From contig MNCI01004792.1 in assembly GCA_015680685.1 (NCBI GenBank), positions 873,725 through 931,358 of the forward strand: DNA of 57,634 nucleotides. The letters run 5' to 3'. The notes below the pieces were generated by a model. It was not told where the DNA came from. It worked only from the letters and a program-made list of their open reading frames with translations, and ran no database searches. Positions within the stretch are counted from its first letter, which is position 1; each line of letters begins with the position of its first letter. Positions 1-10,275 of this stretch are shown one piece after another. A program made the translations under genes and the position numbers. This DNA is from Gnetum montanum. Its lineage: Eukaryota; Streptophyta; Gnetopsida; Gnetales; Gnetaceae.

Positions 1-1
1 C

Positions 2-960
2 GATTACTTGGATTGGGTGTCTAACATTGTAGTCGTCCCAAAGAAGACCAAAAGCATACACATCTGCATAGACTTCTGAGATTTAAACAAGGCTACAATC
101 AAAGATAACTTCCCGCTTCCGAGTATCGATTAACTAGTCGATACAACAGCTGGGCATGCGCTTCTGTCCTTCATGGATGGCTTTTCAAGCTATAATCAGA
201 TCCGCATCAACCTAGAACATCAATTGACAATAATGTTCATGACACCCTGGGGTACTTTCTGTTATACCATGATGCCTTTTTGTCTAAAGAACGCCGGAGC
301 AACGTATCAACGAGCTATGACATACATCTTTAGCGATTACCTCTTAGGGAGACTGAATGATTATGTAGACGATATAGCTGTGAAGTCGTTAAAATCTGAG
401 GATCATTCAAAAGACCTAGAATTAGTCCTTAAAAGATGCTCCAAATACGAGCTCCGGCTTAACCCAAAGATGTGCATATTCGGAGTTAAAACCAGATGCA
501 TGCTAGGGTTTGTGGTGTCAGAAACTGGCATACGAGTTGACCCTGATAAGGTCAAAGCCATTGTCGAGTTAACGCCTCCTACAGACCTCAAGCAATTACG
601 TGGGTTCCAGGGACGCTTACAGTTCATACGCCAATTCATCTCGAGATTAACCGACAAGCTACACCCTATGCAGCACTTGCTGAAAAAGGGGGTTAATTTC
701 GAATGGACCGACGATTGCCAANNNNNNNNNNNNNNNTGCCTAGCATTAGTTTTTACGCTTAAAAAGTGTAGGCATTATCTTTTCCGTAGCAAGGTCAACA
801 TCATCTATAAAAACAACATTCTTAGGGCCATTACGCACAACCTATACGAGAGTAGTAAAATCGCTCGCTGGAAGGCTATGACGGCAGAATTCGATCTACA
901 TTATATTGGCCAATCTTCTACGAAAGGCCAAGCGATAGCTGAGCAGTTAGTAACATCACC
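2..960 (+). pseudogene. Element A reverse transcriptase and first RNase H
   Basis: This is the RT plus RNase H part of a Ty3 polyprotein, which would copy element RNA into DNA inside the virus-like particle. The frame reads from the first bases (DYLDWVSNIVVVPKK) through FMDGFSSYNQIRINLEHQ, and the catalytic box YVDDIAVKS at about 364-390 is intact. Stops at about 78-80 (an Arg in relatives) and 130-132 (a Gln) each fit one C-to-T change. A run of 15 N at 722-736 replaces the segment between the RT connection and the RNase H; relatives in this window have about 72 residues there, so real sequence is missing. The frame resumes with CLALVFTLKKCRHYLF. Confidence 0.87.
722..736. other. Assembly gap (15 N), undersized
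   Basis: There are fifteen N bases inside the RNase H of element A. In the paralogue at 53,299-53,634 the same two flanking motifs are separated by about 72 codons (about 216 nt), so the gap length is nominal. It could also sit on a real deletion. Confidence 0.9.
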
Positions 961-1036
961 AATTAACAATCAGGTGACTATAGAACCAGAATTCCCTGAT
1001 GAACATGTACATAGTTTAAGCCCTGTCTTAATTGGC

Positions 1037-1594
1037 CTCAAGGCGACGTTGTATTTCGACGAAGCCTCAACCGCGAAAGGTGGCAGCACCGCCACCATTA
1101 TTACGCTATCACCTAAGGATGTGCATCTTCATGCATATCGCTTGACCTTCCCTTGTATGAACAATATGGCAGAGTACGAGGGGCTCCTCAGGGGATTACT
1201 AATTGCCAGCGAACTCGATGTTCGACACCTGGAGATTAGGGCCGATTCGATGCTTGTCATAAATCAGATCATAGGAGTCTATTCCTGCAAGGCTGTACAT
1301 CTGTAACCCTACTGCGATAAGGCTAAAGATCTTCTGAGACGATTTGCGACCATCGATGCCCAACACGTGGCACGCACTGACAACACACTAGCTGATGCAC
1401 TGGCCACCCTGGCTCTAAACGTGCCTTCACATCTATTTGACACCTGCCCTGCATTGATAGCAGACTGCGTAGATCCTATCATTCAGGCGGTGCAAATCTC
1501 TTCTCTTCTCGAGGAAAGCACGTCTGAATGGTACGACGACATTAAAACTTACCTTCTACCCCCCGAGCTACCGTCTGAATTGACACGCGTGTAG
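1037..1594 (+). pseudogene. Element A second (archaeal-type) RNase H and linker
   Basis: This is a second RNase H-like domain between the RT-RNase H module and the integrase. It begins near LYFDEASTAKGGS (1,049), passes MNNMAEYEGLLRGL (1,160-1,200) and LEIRADSMLVINQI (1,230-1,270), and ends in NTLADALATLAL. The D...E...D spacing and the NxAEYxALLxGL-like motif are typical of the extra RNase H of Tat elements. In-frame stops at 1,304-1,306 (HL*P, where relatives have HLQP) and 1,592-1,594 both fit CAA/CAG to TAA/TAG. The domain is otherwise open, with no frameshift. It is the best evidence for the Tat assignment. Confidence 0.85.
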
Positions 1595-1633
1595 AAGGAT
1601 GCAATTCGCAAGCGGGCTAGGTAGTACGTCATC

Positions 1634-2748
1634 ATGGGAGACAGCACTCTTTGTAGACGCTCTTTTGATGGCGTGATGCTTACTTGCGTTGACAAAAACC
1701 AAGCGCAGCATATAGTCGGCGAAGTTCACAAGGGACAGTGCGGTGGCCACGTAGCACCACGAGCAATGGCCCTAAAAATCCGCCGTTTAGGATACTACTG
1801 GCCATGCATGGAAAAAGATTGCCTGACGAAGGTTAAAACTTGCGACGCGTGCCAGTGTCACGCAAACCTCATCCACGTGTCACCTACAGAATTACATACA
1901 ATGCAGATAACATGGCCATTTCAACGATGGGGATTGGACATTATAGGCCCCATCACGCCAAAATCTTCCGCAAGTCATAGCTTCATAATTACCGCTACTA
2001 AGTATTTTACGAAGTGGGTAGAGGCTATTCCCTTACGGAAGATCACATCCCAACAGATTTGCCATTTTATCCTGGACAATATAGTAACCAGATTTGGTCT
2101 CCCAATGACTATCGTGACCGACAATGAACCACAGTTTAGTAGCACAGAAACCAAATCCTTCTGTGATAACCTGAGCATCAGACAATCTTTTTCCTCCTCC
2201 TATTACCTCCAAGCGAATGGTCAAGCTGAAGCAACGAACAAAGTGATCATCAATCTGCTCAAGAAAATGCTCGACGGCAACAAAAGACGATGGCACAAAC
2301 ATATCCTCTATGTGCTATGGGCGTATCGTACTACATGTAGGACAGCTACAGGTAATACGCCTATAGCCTTGTTTACGGGTCTGAAGCAGTGCTACCCCTC
2401 GAGTTGGAAATTCCTTCTCTGAAAATGGTCCTCTCCATGGTTATAAATGAGGCTCAACCCACCGAGTCTCGAATAGCGCATTTGGATTCAATAGAAGAGA
2501 AGCGAATACAGACGCTTGGTACGATTGAAAAGCATCAAGATAACCAGAGACAGAAGCATCGTCGCAACCTTCAGCAGTGCCCGATCAAGAAAGGAGATCT
2601 AGTTCTCAAGGCCGTGTGCGAACCAGTAGGCAAATTCTCGGCAAACTGGGAAGGCCCTTTCTTGGTGGTTGACGCGTACAGCAACAGAGCATTCAAGTTA
2701 GCAGACGTCAACGACAATGAATTACCAAATCCTGTAAATCATGTGTAG
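1634..2748 (+). pseudogene. Element A integrase (zinc-binding, DDE core and C-terminal region)
   Basis: Retroviral-type integrase would insert element DNA into the chromosome. The zinc-binding module lies at about 1,730-1,860 (HKGQCGGHVAPRAM, then CDACQCHANL). The core begins at WGLDIIGPITPKS (about 1,930). The three catalytic acids are visible: Asp in GLDIIGP, Asp in VTDNEPQF (about 2,115) and Glu in ANGQAEATN (about 2,225). A frameshift near 2,390 moves the reading from the first open segment (to 2,422) into the second (2,389-2,748). That second segment carries the basic C-terminal region (IKKGDLVLK, GPFLVVDAY) and stops at 2,746-2,748. Apart from the frameshift the domain looks intact. Confidence 0.88.
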
Positions 2749-2783
2749 CTGAAGCGATATTACATTTAGCAGTATCTACGGTG

Positions 2784-3236
2784 TCAACAGCAGGTATGGC
2801 AATACACGTCCGCTACGACGTTAAACTGGCAATGAACGTCCGCTACGATGCTAAACTGGCAATACTCGTCCGCTACGACGCTAAACTGGCAACCACATTC
2901 CGCTAAGACGTAAAACTGGCATTCCTTGCATGCGTCCTCCATGATGCTAAACTGGCACTGACCGTCCTCTACGACGCTAAACTGGCAAGTTATAACCGTC
3001 TGGTACGACGTAAAACTAGCAATGTTGTACAGGTCCGCCAAGATGAAAAATTGGCATCTTTTGCACGTGTTCGCCACAATGCTAAACTGGCATAGGCTGT
3101 TCTCTATGACATAAAACTGGAAAAGGTAAGTGGCCATCTGCTGAGACATAAAACCAGCACAGAATTGTCCTTGGGTCATGACATGAAACTGACATCCACA
3201 ACACGGTCTGCTGAGACCATAAATCAGACACGCCAC
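2784..3236 (-). CDS. Antisense open frame across the repeat array, Cys-rich repeat peptide (doubtful)
   Basis: A 150-codon frame runs through the whole array on the strand opposite to pol. It encodes about a dozen copies of a C-Q-F-x-[VI]-x-A-D type motif spaced mostly 10-12 residues apart. One 23-residue interval spans two units whose lengths (34 and 35 bp) break the frame and then restore it. No signal peptide, promoter or homologue is recognised. A 30-bp unit with one stop-free frame gives such a frame for free, so chance is the default reading. The same frame can be followed in the element E2 array, but there it is broken by CAG-to-TAG stops. Confidence 0.15.
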   Translation of the reverse strand: MACLIYGLSRPCCGCQFHVMTQGQFCAGFMSQQMATYLFQFYVIENSLCQFSIVANTCKRCQFFILADLYNIASFTSYQTVITCQFSVVEDGQCQFSIMEDACKECQFYVLAECGCQFSVVADEYCQFSIVADVHCQFNVVADVYCHTCC

Positions 3237-3355
3237 CGTCCACTACGACGTAAAACTAGCATTTCTCGGTCTGCCTGGACTTTAAACTGGGACCATGGTC
3301 TGCCAAGACTTAAAACTAGCAATGACAGTCTACCAGGACTTAAAACTGGGACTTA
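2784..3355 (+). repeat. Tandem array, 30-bp base unit, in the element A 3' UTR
   Basis: About 16 diverged units share a core like GCTAAACTGGCA followed by GTCCGCTACGACG. The first units are exactly 30 bp; later ones are 30-36 bp, and the last few (from about 3,265) shift to a GACTTAAAACTAGCA form. The array starts about 35 bp after the integrase stop and ends just before the LTR. Tandem repeats in this position are known for Tat/Ogre elements and can seed satellites. The same core occurs in reverse orientation at 50,980-51,338 and, as a 50-bp version, at 56,748-56,985. Confidence 0.9.
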
Positions 3356-4659
3356 CAGACTACTGACATGCAAATCAAGCGAGCATGATCATCCTTGTAT
3401 AGCTGCGCGACGGACGGGGTGGGATACTAGGACAATCTCAGCGTCACCACCCCATCGGCATCCTACTGATTCCTCGGATGAGCTGAGAGGCATGCTACTA
3501 ACCCCTCGGAGATGCCGTCGCTGCACCCACTACAACGGTGGTACATTTGAGGGTTTAGTTTCGTCAGCTGGAGCCTCGACGAAATCCTCGTCGACAGCGA
3601 CCTCGGAGACCTTCGCCGATCATCGCTATCAGAAACTGGCTTCGCAAATTCATCTAGCTAGTTCCCTGCACAACCAGTTAGCTGCACTGTGTTTGATGCC
3701 TTTTGGCAGCGATATGCTGGGCCAAGCGTCGAGATGGAAGGTTCCGACCTCATGCTACAGCTCCTTCTTCATGGCCCGAGCGCTCTATCTCGCATTAAAT
3801 GGCGCTCATTTCGACAACCTCGCATCTTGTTCGCACGAGCAATGGCATTTTCTATTTTCTTCTGTGGTTGCAGGTTACTTGTTTCGAGGATGTCGTTCAA
3901 AGATGCGTTCATCTGAGCGGTGAAGAACAACAGCATTTTGAGATGGTTGCTCAGGTTTGCTCGACCACTTAGAACTGCATGCCTATACCTCTCATAATCC
4001 TACTCTTAGCTCTCATCCCTACCACCTGCTTCCTGTATGCAAAAGCTACATACGCAAACACCCATCTTTCACACTCGCACTACAACCAAGCCCATAACAC
4101 GGTTAAGCGCTGTAGTAGAGATATCATAGAAGTGATGCGCCGTGCTCCTTTTGCAAGCATTCCTGGTATAATCGGTGACAGAGAGATCTCAGGCTGATGC
4201 GCTACGCTCCTCTGAAAGCATTCATGTTGACATAAGTGTGCGTACATTTTTGTGCGTTCAGTAAGCGTATTCCATACTCCTCCCATCCTGACTCATTTTA
4301 CGTCTTCCTCGAACCTCTTCCCTACTATGTCATTCTATCTCCCATTCCCTCCAGCTTTGCTCTTCCATGTTGATAGGGAAACACTTGAGTAGCCATGGAT
4401 GGACGTTGTTCTTGCTTCTACCAATCTGGTGTTTCGTGTTCTTTGTCAATGTCTTTCGGGCCAGCCCTCTAACCGTCAACAAAGAGGAGCCATTAAAACA
4501 CCGTGAAAATTGCGAGTCGGTCTCAGGCAAAGATTCGCAATTCAGGCGAGGGCGCATGTTAGAATGCCAGAAGGGAGAATAAGACAGAGCAAGACCAAGA
4601 GGCGCGTAGCATCAAGTCTTCGACTTCTTGTGCAGATTCCTAATCTTTCTATGCTTTCT

Positions 4660-5175
4660 CTATTTACGCTATATCACGCGACCAGCGTAATAGCACTTAA
4701 CGTGATGCTGTTCAAACATAATCCGGCATCAGAAGGCTATTTACTTCAGCATGTGGAGAGGCTTGAGCAGTGTAACATGTGACTTCTCGTATATTTTGCT
4801 AAGGCTTTTATTCAAGGCCAGGTTTACGCTCTGTTACGCATGGCAGGGTAATGAGCTCCAAAAAAGTCAAAGGCAAAGTCTAAGGAAGTGCAACAGATCA
4901 ACCCTTTTCTCTTGGCATGCAGATTTCTCATCATATGCAACGAAGCGTATCACAGCGTATTGCATCGCCAAGCTAAACATTGTTTACGCTTCATTACGCA
5001 CGGCTACGTAAATGAGTATAAAATAGCTTGAATCAGTTATCTTCCATGTTATGTTACGCTCTTGCACGCAACGCAATACGAATGAGCGTAATATAACCTA
5101 AAGATAGTTGAAACATGCCCGACGCGCATCTGTTCTTCACACGCATAATACGCAAACGAGCGTATTGTGCGTAGT
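4660..5175. promoter_or_regulatory. TACGC/GCGTA repeat cluster in the element A U3
   Basis: Roughly twenty TACGC or GCGTA pentamers fall within about 510 bp, 100-600 bp upstream of the TATA box. They are arranged in diverged ~40-bp units starting near 4,666, 4,829, 4,982 and 5,052. The pattern is TTACGCT, then TTACGCA or similar, then GTAATGAG or GAGCGTAAT, so each unit can fold on itself (for example TTACGCTC...GAGCGTAA at 5,052-5,090). Comparable clusters occur in the other two Tat LTRs. The function is unknown; a binding-site array is an inference. Confidence 0.6.
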
Positions 5176-5254
5176 CACAAAGTTTGACACAAAAAGGTTA
5201 GGTAAACAGTACCCGAAACATCCGGGGTACACGTCATCAGGGTTGCGCCTTTTC

Positions 5255-5281
5255 TACAGGACGTCACAGCCTATAAATACC
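5255..5281 (+). promoter_or_regulatory. Element A LTR core promoter: GACGTCA and TATA box
   Basis: CCTATAAATAC at 5,270-5,280 is a near-consensus plant TATA box. GACGTCA, a bZIP-type ACGT core, ends a few bases upstream. The downstream sequence (CAGTTGACAAAG, then GGGGTTGG) aligns with CAGTTAATAAAG and AGGGTTGG after CTTATAAATG at 38,041 in the solo LTR. This identifies the start of R. A transcription start about 30 bp downstream is inferred. Confidence 0.7.
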
Positions 5282-5936
5282 CCAGTTGACAAAGATACAG
5301 GGGTTGGCAAATCAAAAAGGCAAGGACATTTTTCTGAGCACAGGAGCACTTATCACCTTGAGCAGAGACAGAGAGAGGAGCACTTTGGAAATTTTTGATA
5401 GTATCACCTTCTGGCAGAGACAAGAGACACTTGGCTTGAGCATTAGCAGTAAGAGTGATTCCCCTCTGGTGAAGACACAACTTTCTCCATTGGCGATTAT
5501 CGGCAGTTTCGAGCAGAGACTACCTAAGGCAAAAGAAGCAGATCAGAGATCCAGACATCATCTGGTGTGGTTTGTGAGTTTCTATTGATCAGAAGCAGTT
5601 GATCAATAGACATCAGAACTTGACCTTCCTTGCATCCCTTCTCCGGCTTACAAGGTAGATGGGATTCTATTCTGTACTTCTGCTTAGACAGTTTGCTTGT
5701 TTCTTGTTGCTTTGTGTTTGCTTGTACAAAATAATCAGGGTCTCCCCAGTGTAACTTGAATATACAAAATACTTATTTTCTCGGGTCAAACTATAGATCT
5801 TGCAATTACGCGTTTCTCTCGTGTCTGATTCCAGTTATCGTGTTGATGCTATCATCGTCGTTACCATTCATCTACATCGCTTTTCTCTCATTTCGCACAT
5901 CGCCGAATCATATCGTTCATCACTATTCCATTAGGA

Positions 5937-6584
5937 TTGGTGGAAGACATTGTGACCATTGTCTATTGGTGGTCTTATCCTACTTATTTCCTAGTGATCA
6001 AGGTAAAGAACTACAAAGGGGATTTTTCAATCATCATGGGAAGGGCATGGCTTAACACCACCAATGCAAGAATGAGTATCAGAGATCTTTGCCTGGAAAT
6101 ATCCAAAGAAAATGCATTTAGAAAGATCAAGAAGAAGTAAGTTCCATGCATCATGTACAATGATATAGGGTGCAATTATATGTACAAACTTTGGGCCATG
6201 AAATAAGCATCTATTTCTGCATGTAAGTAGTGTGCACCAAAAGCAAAAATCCAAAGGTGTTTGTATGCAACAACCACAAAATAGGAGGGCACCTAGTGGC
6301 TGACCACTAATTCTAAGAGCAACAAACTTTTCATAGAAGCAATTGAGAGCCTAACATGCACATATGTCATGGGCATGAATAAACTAGAGCAATTTCATCA
6401 TCAACTCTCTAATGATGTAGATGATTATACTTATTGGGGAGAGTTGGAAATTCCTAAAAAATTTAAGCAAGAGCCCCTTAAACTAAAACTGCTACTGACC
6501 AAAATGGAATATGTGTTTTTAAAAAATAGGAATCTAGTCATAATCAATGCAAATCTTGCTCCAGGGAAAAAAATATGTTGTTGA
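5937..6584 (+). pseudogene. Element B protease region and linker to RT
   Basis: The frame from 5,937 reads VEDIVTIVYWWSYP...DFSIIMGRAWLNTTNAR. That is the C-terminal half of a Ty3 aspartic protease (the conserved G-R-x-W-L-x-T-x-x-A flap and tail), which would cleave the polyprotein. The catalytic D-[ST]-G end is missing because the copy begins at the element A junction. An open stretch at 6,369-6,584 (MGMNKLEQFHHQL...) belongs to the linker before RT and has no recognised domain. A stop at 6,138-6,140 and frame changes separate the two. This is a non-functional remnant. Confidence 0.7.
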
Positions 6585-6789
6585 ATGTGGTTGAAAAATG
6601 GTTAGTATATTTTGCTTGGTCATATCTTGAACTCATAGGGATTGATCCTAGGATATGCTAGCATCCTATCTACATTGATTTGGTCATGAAGCCAAAGAAA
6701 CAGCCATAGAGGTGATTGAACCCCAAACTGAAGTAGGTTATCAAAGAGGAAATCAAAATACTCCTCAAGGCAAGGTTTATTTATCCCAT

Positions 6790-7960
6790 TTTGGATAGTG
6801 AGTGGATTAGTCCACTCACGATTGTGCCAAAGAAAGGAGGTAAGTGGTGGGTCTGCATCAATTTTCAACTGCTGAATATGGCAACATTCAAGGACCATTT
6901 TTTATTATCCTTTATTGATTAGGTGCTAAACAAAATATCTAGGAATTGCTATTATAGTTTTCTAAATGGTTATAGTGGCTATAACCAAATTCAAGTTGCA
7001 CTAGAGGACTAGGTGAAGACAACATTCATAAGCCCTTGGAGGACTTTTGCATATCACAAGATGCGATTTGGTCTATGCAATGCTTCTACTACATTCCAAT
7101 GCTTGGTTCTGAGCATTTTTCAATAGCAAATCAAAAGTGGTGTGGAAGTCTTCATGGATGAATTCTCCACTTATGGAGCTACATTTGAGTGAGCCATGGA
7201 TAGCCTTGAGCAAGTGCTAAAATAATGTGTTAAAACCAACTTGTGGTTCAATTGGCAAAAAAGTCACCTAATGGTCCAGGAAGGTATTATATTGGGGCAC
7301 AGAATATCACAAGCAGAAATTGAGGTAGACCCTGATAAAATAAGGGTTATCTAAGGAATAACCTACCAACTAGAAATTGTTAAAGATGTTCGATCATTCC
7401 TTGGACATACTAGCTACTACTGGCGATTCATAGAGAATTTCTCTAAGATCACAAGGCCATTGGTGGAGCTGACAAAGAAAGATGTAGAAATAAAAGAGAA
7501 ACTTGTAGAAACTCCAATTCTACAAGCACCTAACTAGTCCAAACCATTTCATGTTATGATGGATGCATCAAATTATGCCTTGGGAGTCATGCTTATGCAG
7601 ATAAATGACAAGAAATGTCCATACTACATCCACTGCGCTAGTTAAAGCATCATGGGTGCACAACTAAACTACACCACTACTATAAAAAAATTGATGGTAG
7701 TGGTGTTTGTTCTAGAGAAGTTCAGGCATTATGTGCTTGGATACAAGGTGTTTGTATGCATGGACCACAGTGAAATTCACTTCTTGATGAACAAGCCAAT
7801 GGTAAGTCCCTGTGTCATATGATGGTTGGTGATCTTGTAGGAATTCAATCTTACGATGGTAGATCAAAAGGGCACTAAGAATGTGGTCAATGATCACTTG
7901 TCTTGGTTACAATGGAACAACAAAGAGGAAGAAAATCCACTATCTGATATGTTTCCTGAT
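6790..7960 (+). pseudogene. Element B reverse transcriptase and RNase H
   Basis: Only fragments stay open. Reading across stops, RT begins near SEWISPLTIVPKKGGKWW (about 6,798), passes LNGYSGYNQIQVALED (6,960-7,008) and then a stop at 7,010-7,012 (a Gln in relatives). The catalytic box reads VFMDEFSTYG at about 7,150-7,175; relatives have FMDD, so the second catalytic Asp is now Glu. The thumb and connection (QEGIILGHRIS, VRSFLGHTSYYWRFIENFSKI) end near 7,450. RNase H follows with FHVMMDASNYALGVMLMQ (about 7,548-7,600) and KFRHYVLGYKVFV (about 7,720-7,755). At least five stops are in-frame; the enzyme is dead. Confidence 0.82.
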
Positions 7961-8110
7961 TAGCTCCTCTTTGCTAGGGCTATCATTGAATAATTGCCCA
8001 ATGAGCCTAAATGGTATGATGACATTCTCTTCTATCTTCTTACTCAAGGGATGCCACAAGTTTTGGACCACCAAAAGAAATAACAACTTCTTCATTAGGA
8101 AAAACACTTC

Positions 8111-8253
8111 ATGGAGATCAATAGATACCTCTACCAGGTGTGTACTGATGGCCTAGTTCGTTGGTGTGTCCCACATTCTCCAAATGCTCATAAAGGTCCT
8201 TGTGGAGGAAACTATACTGGAAGATGCATGGCCATTAAAATCTTGATGGTAGG
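8111..8253 (+). pseudogene. Element B integrase zinc-binding module, first half
   Basis: The frame gives VCTDGLVRWCVPHSPNAHKGPCGGNYTGRCMAIKIL, matching the integrase N-terminal HHCC region (His in AHKGPCGG). It ends where the element C LTR starts at 8,254. The remainder of the module (YYWPKIFRDAH, then CERCQ) resumes at 21,294. The two halves are in register, which shows the interruption is an insertion. The flanks GTAGG (8,249-8,253) and TCAAG (21,290-21,294) do not form a clean target duplication. Confidence 0.78.
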
Positions 8254-9066
8254 TGTAACACCCTACCCTAGCGAGGGCAAGGTAATGCCTAGGATCAAGT
8301 AATATTAGCACAAAAGCATGATAACTAAAACCAGTAATGTGCAGAATACATGATATCTAGGAAGGTCAAATGGTATAGAAATTTCCTACCACACCAAAAG
8401 CTAAACATACATACCACTTTATAAAAATGCATGTCTCTACATAAATCGAACCATGCAATGTTTTGCTAAAATAAAAAAACACATAAAGCTCATCATCATA
8501 TATAGAAGTGTATAGAGTTTCATATAAGGATATCTAGTCCACACTACTATACATGAAAATATACATTAAACAAGCACTAAAGGATTTTCCCGTCCTCTAC
8601 TCTCTTTCTCCATGCTTTTCTGGGCTCCTGCACCTTTCACCTATAATTAAATAAAGTTAGTATACAGCTAAGTGGAAAGCCTTTACACTTCCCCTACTAG
8701 ATGGTCAACAAGTGTTGCACTAGAGGAGAGGAGTGGGGTACAAGGTAACTTGCAACACTATTAGTCTTATGCATGCTCAAAACAACACACACTGTGTCAC
8801 TCATAAAACTAACATACTATCATATAAGCATAGACAAAACCACGGTCTGACATCATCTATCATGCCCATGTCATCATACCAATGATATAACATAAATAGT
8901 CCATGATCCACATAATCATAATCCAAATAGAACACCTATTCTCAATGATATGACTCACAAACCAATACTATCACATACATAGCCCATGTGGTTGCTAGCA
9001 TATCTGTGCTTAGTGTAGCATGTGAAATGTTGCCATGAGTACTCATACTAGCCATTGCTTCCAGGT

Positions 9067-9071
9067 CTTTT
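9067..9071. repeat. Target-site duplication of insert D (left copy, CTTTT)
   Basis: CTTTT directly precedes TGTTGGC; an identical copy at 12,232-12,236 follows GCCAACA. Confidence 0.8.
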
Positions 9072-10262
9072 TGTTGGCGACTGTTTGGGACGCAACCGCC
9101 AACGAGTGTCCTCGAACAGGATTTAGGTGCCTGCTGGTCTCTGGCTACACCAAGGCCCAGATACCTCCAAATAGACTCAGTAGTTAATGTGAGTATGTGT
9201 GTGTGTTGTTGCGGCGTGCGGTTGTATGAAATGTGATAATTTCGTTGTGTGTGAACTACAAATGACTTACTTTAAAGAGATTCAGCCAACTTTGTCCAGT
9301 ACTGTGAGTTATTGAAAGCTTCCTATTTTGTTCAACTACCTAGTCTACGCGGTCCTTATAATACCTGCTTGTAACAAGTAAAATTTTGCAAAAACATTTG
9401 AGCACAACTCCACAAATCTACTCCTAATTTTCCCCAGAGAAAGAGGTAGTTCCACAAGAAAACTAGAAATAGAGCAAGATTCAATGGAAATAGACAGAAA
9501 AGAAAAGAAAGCAGATTTGTGTGGACCTCAAATATTTAAACAAGGTAAAATGACACGAGTAAACACTTCGCAATAAATCTATTCCAAATTCAATATCTAA
9601 GAATTATTCAAACCTCCAAGGCTCAACCAAGCAATATCTTCAAGACAATCCTACTGTGCTACCAAAAATCGCTGCGTAAACTACCACGTATGAGAATCCA
9701 CTTTGACTAGACGATAGATGCCAACGATTGCATTCAAACACAACCTTTAAAAGACTTGAAAATTTCTGATTGAAATAACATGGAAAATCACTTTAGAGAT
9801 AAAGAAGCTATTTTGGTCCCATCAAAATACCAAATATTTTCTGAACCCTCTCGGCTACTAAATTGTTCCACGGCGTGACTACAAACAGAGGCTCTCTTCC
9901 AACAACCCAATAGCAGTTCCCAAACGTTGCACAATAACAAAATTTACTACTAAAATGCTCTCAAGGCTTTTAAACACAAGCGCTTCTATGGCAAAATTTT
10001 AATAGAGATTTCTATCGGGCAACAAGAACAATAAGAGCAATCTAAAAATCCCAAAATTACTTGCCAAGGATGATACTATCTAAACCACTAGCTAAGCAAT
10101 TTAAACAAAACAAAAAAATGAAATGCATAACTCACAGGACCATGACAAAGAGGCTGAAATCTTTATTCTAGCAGGCCATCTTTCAAGAAATATCCTTTAC
10201 AAATCTTCCAAGTGTGATGATGATGCTTCCCCTCCTCTTTTTCTTTTTTTGACCCTTGAAGT

Positions 10263-10275
10263 CTATTTATAGGAT
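10263..10275 (-). promoter_or_regulatory. TATA box of insert D
   Basis: On the minus strand, CCTATAAATAGAC matches the plant TATA consensus. It places about 1.95 kb of U3 to the right and about 1.2 kb of R/U5 to the left, consistent with a minus-oriented LTR. Confidence 0.55.

Larger units (their letters stand above)
1..5925 (+). mobile_element. Element A: Tat-lineage Ty3/gypsy retrotransposon, 3' part
   Basis: The order is reverse transcriptase, RNase H, a second archaeal-type RNase H, integrase, a tandem-repeat 3' UTR and a long LTR with a promoter. Two RNase H domains and tandem repeats between integrase and the 3' LTR are known hallmarks of the Tat/Ogre/Retand lineage. The gag, protease and 5' LTR lie outside the left edge. 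The LTR is truncated: aligned with the solo LTR at 37,151-38,751, about 230 bp of its 3' end is missing where element B begins near 5,925. Coding decay is light: a few stops, one frameshift and an assembly gap. This makes it one of the younger elements in the window. Confidence 0.88.
3425..5925 (+). repeat. Element A 3' LTR (U3-R and part of U5), 3'-truncated
   Basis: A purine-rich stretch at about 3,408-3,424 (ending GACGGGGTGGGA) fits the polypurine tract, which places the LTR start near 3,425. The start is not a clean TG. The LTR is identified by homology with the Tat LTRs at 37,151-38,751 and 47,789-50,884: all three share a TATA box followed by a leader containing a GGGTTGG motif, then a T-rich R/U5. 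The alignment stops near 5,925, about 230 bp before the expected LTR end, where element B protease coding sequence begins. I see no coding function in U3; the frames at 3,165-3,923 and 4,330-4,782 look incidental. Confidence 0.72.
5926..8253 (+). mobile_element. Element B (Athila-like Ty3/gypsy), left fragment
   Basis: Protease, RT, RNase H and the start of integrase of an Athila-like element, cut on the left by element A near 5,925 and on the right by element C at 8,254. The integrase continues in register at 21,290, so element C was inserted into element B. Element B's gag and 5' LTR are not seen between A and B; if A inserted into B, they would lie beyond the left edge. The RT sequence around FMDEFSTYG and QEGIILGHRIS resembles Athila RT. 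Coding decay is heavy, with many stops at former Gln, Arg and Trp codons. Confidence 0.85.

Noticed and set aside
2784-3355. CRISPR-like array of spaced repeats
   Set aside because: Plant retrotransposon context; the units are contiguous, diverged tandem repeats without unique spacers.
3165-3923. 252-codon frame across the array end and U3 of element A
   Set aside because: It starts inside the tandem repeat and has no domain. GC-richer U3 sequence simply lacks stops in this frame.
8249-8253. Target-site duplication of element C
   Set aside because: GTAGG on the left and TCAAG on the right do not match; either decayed or not recoverable.
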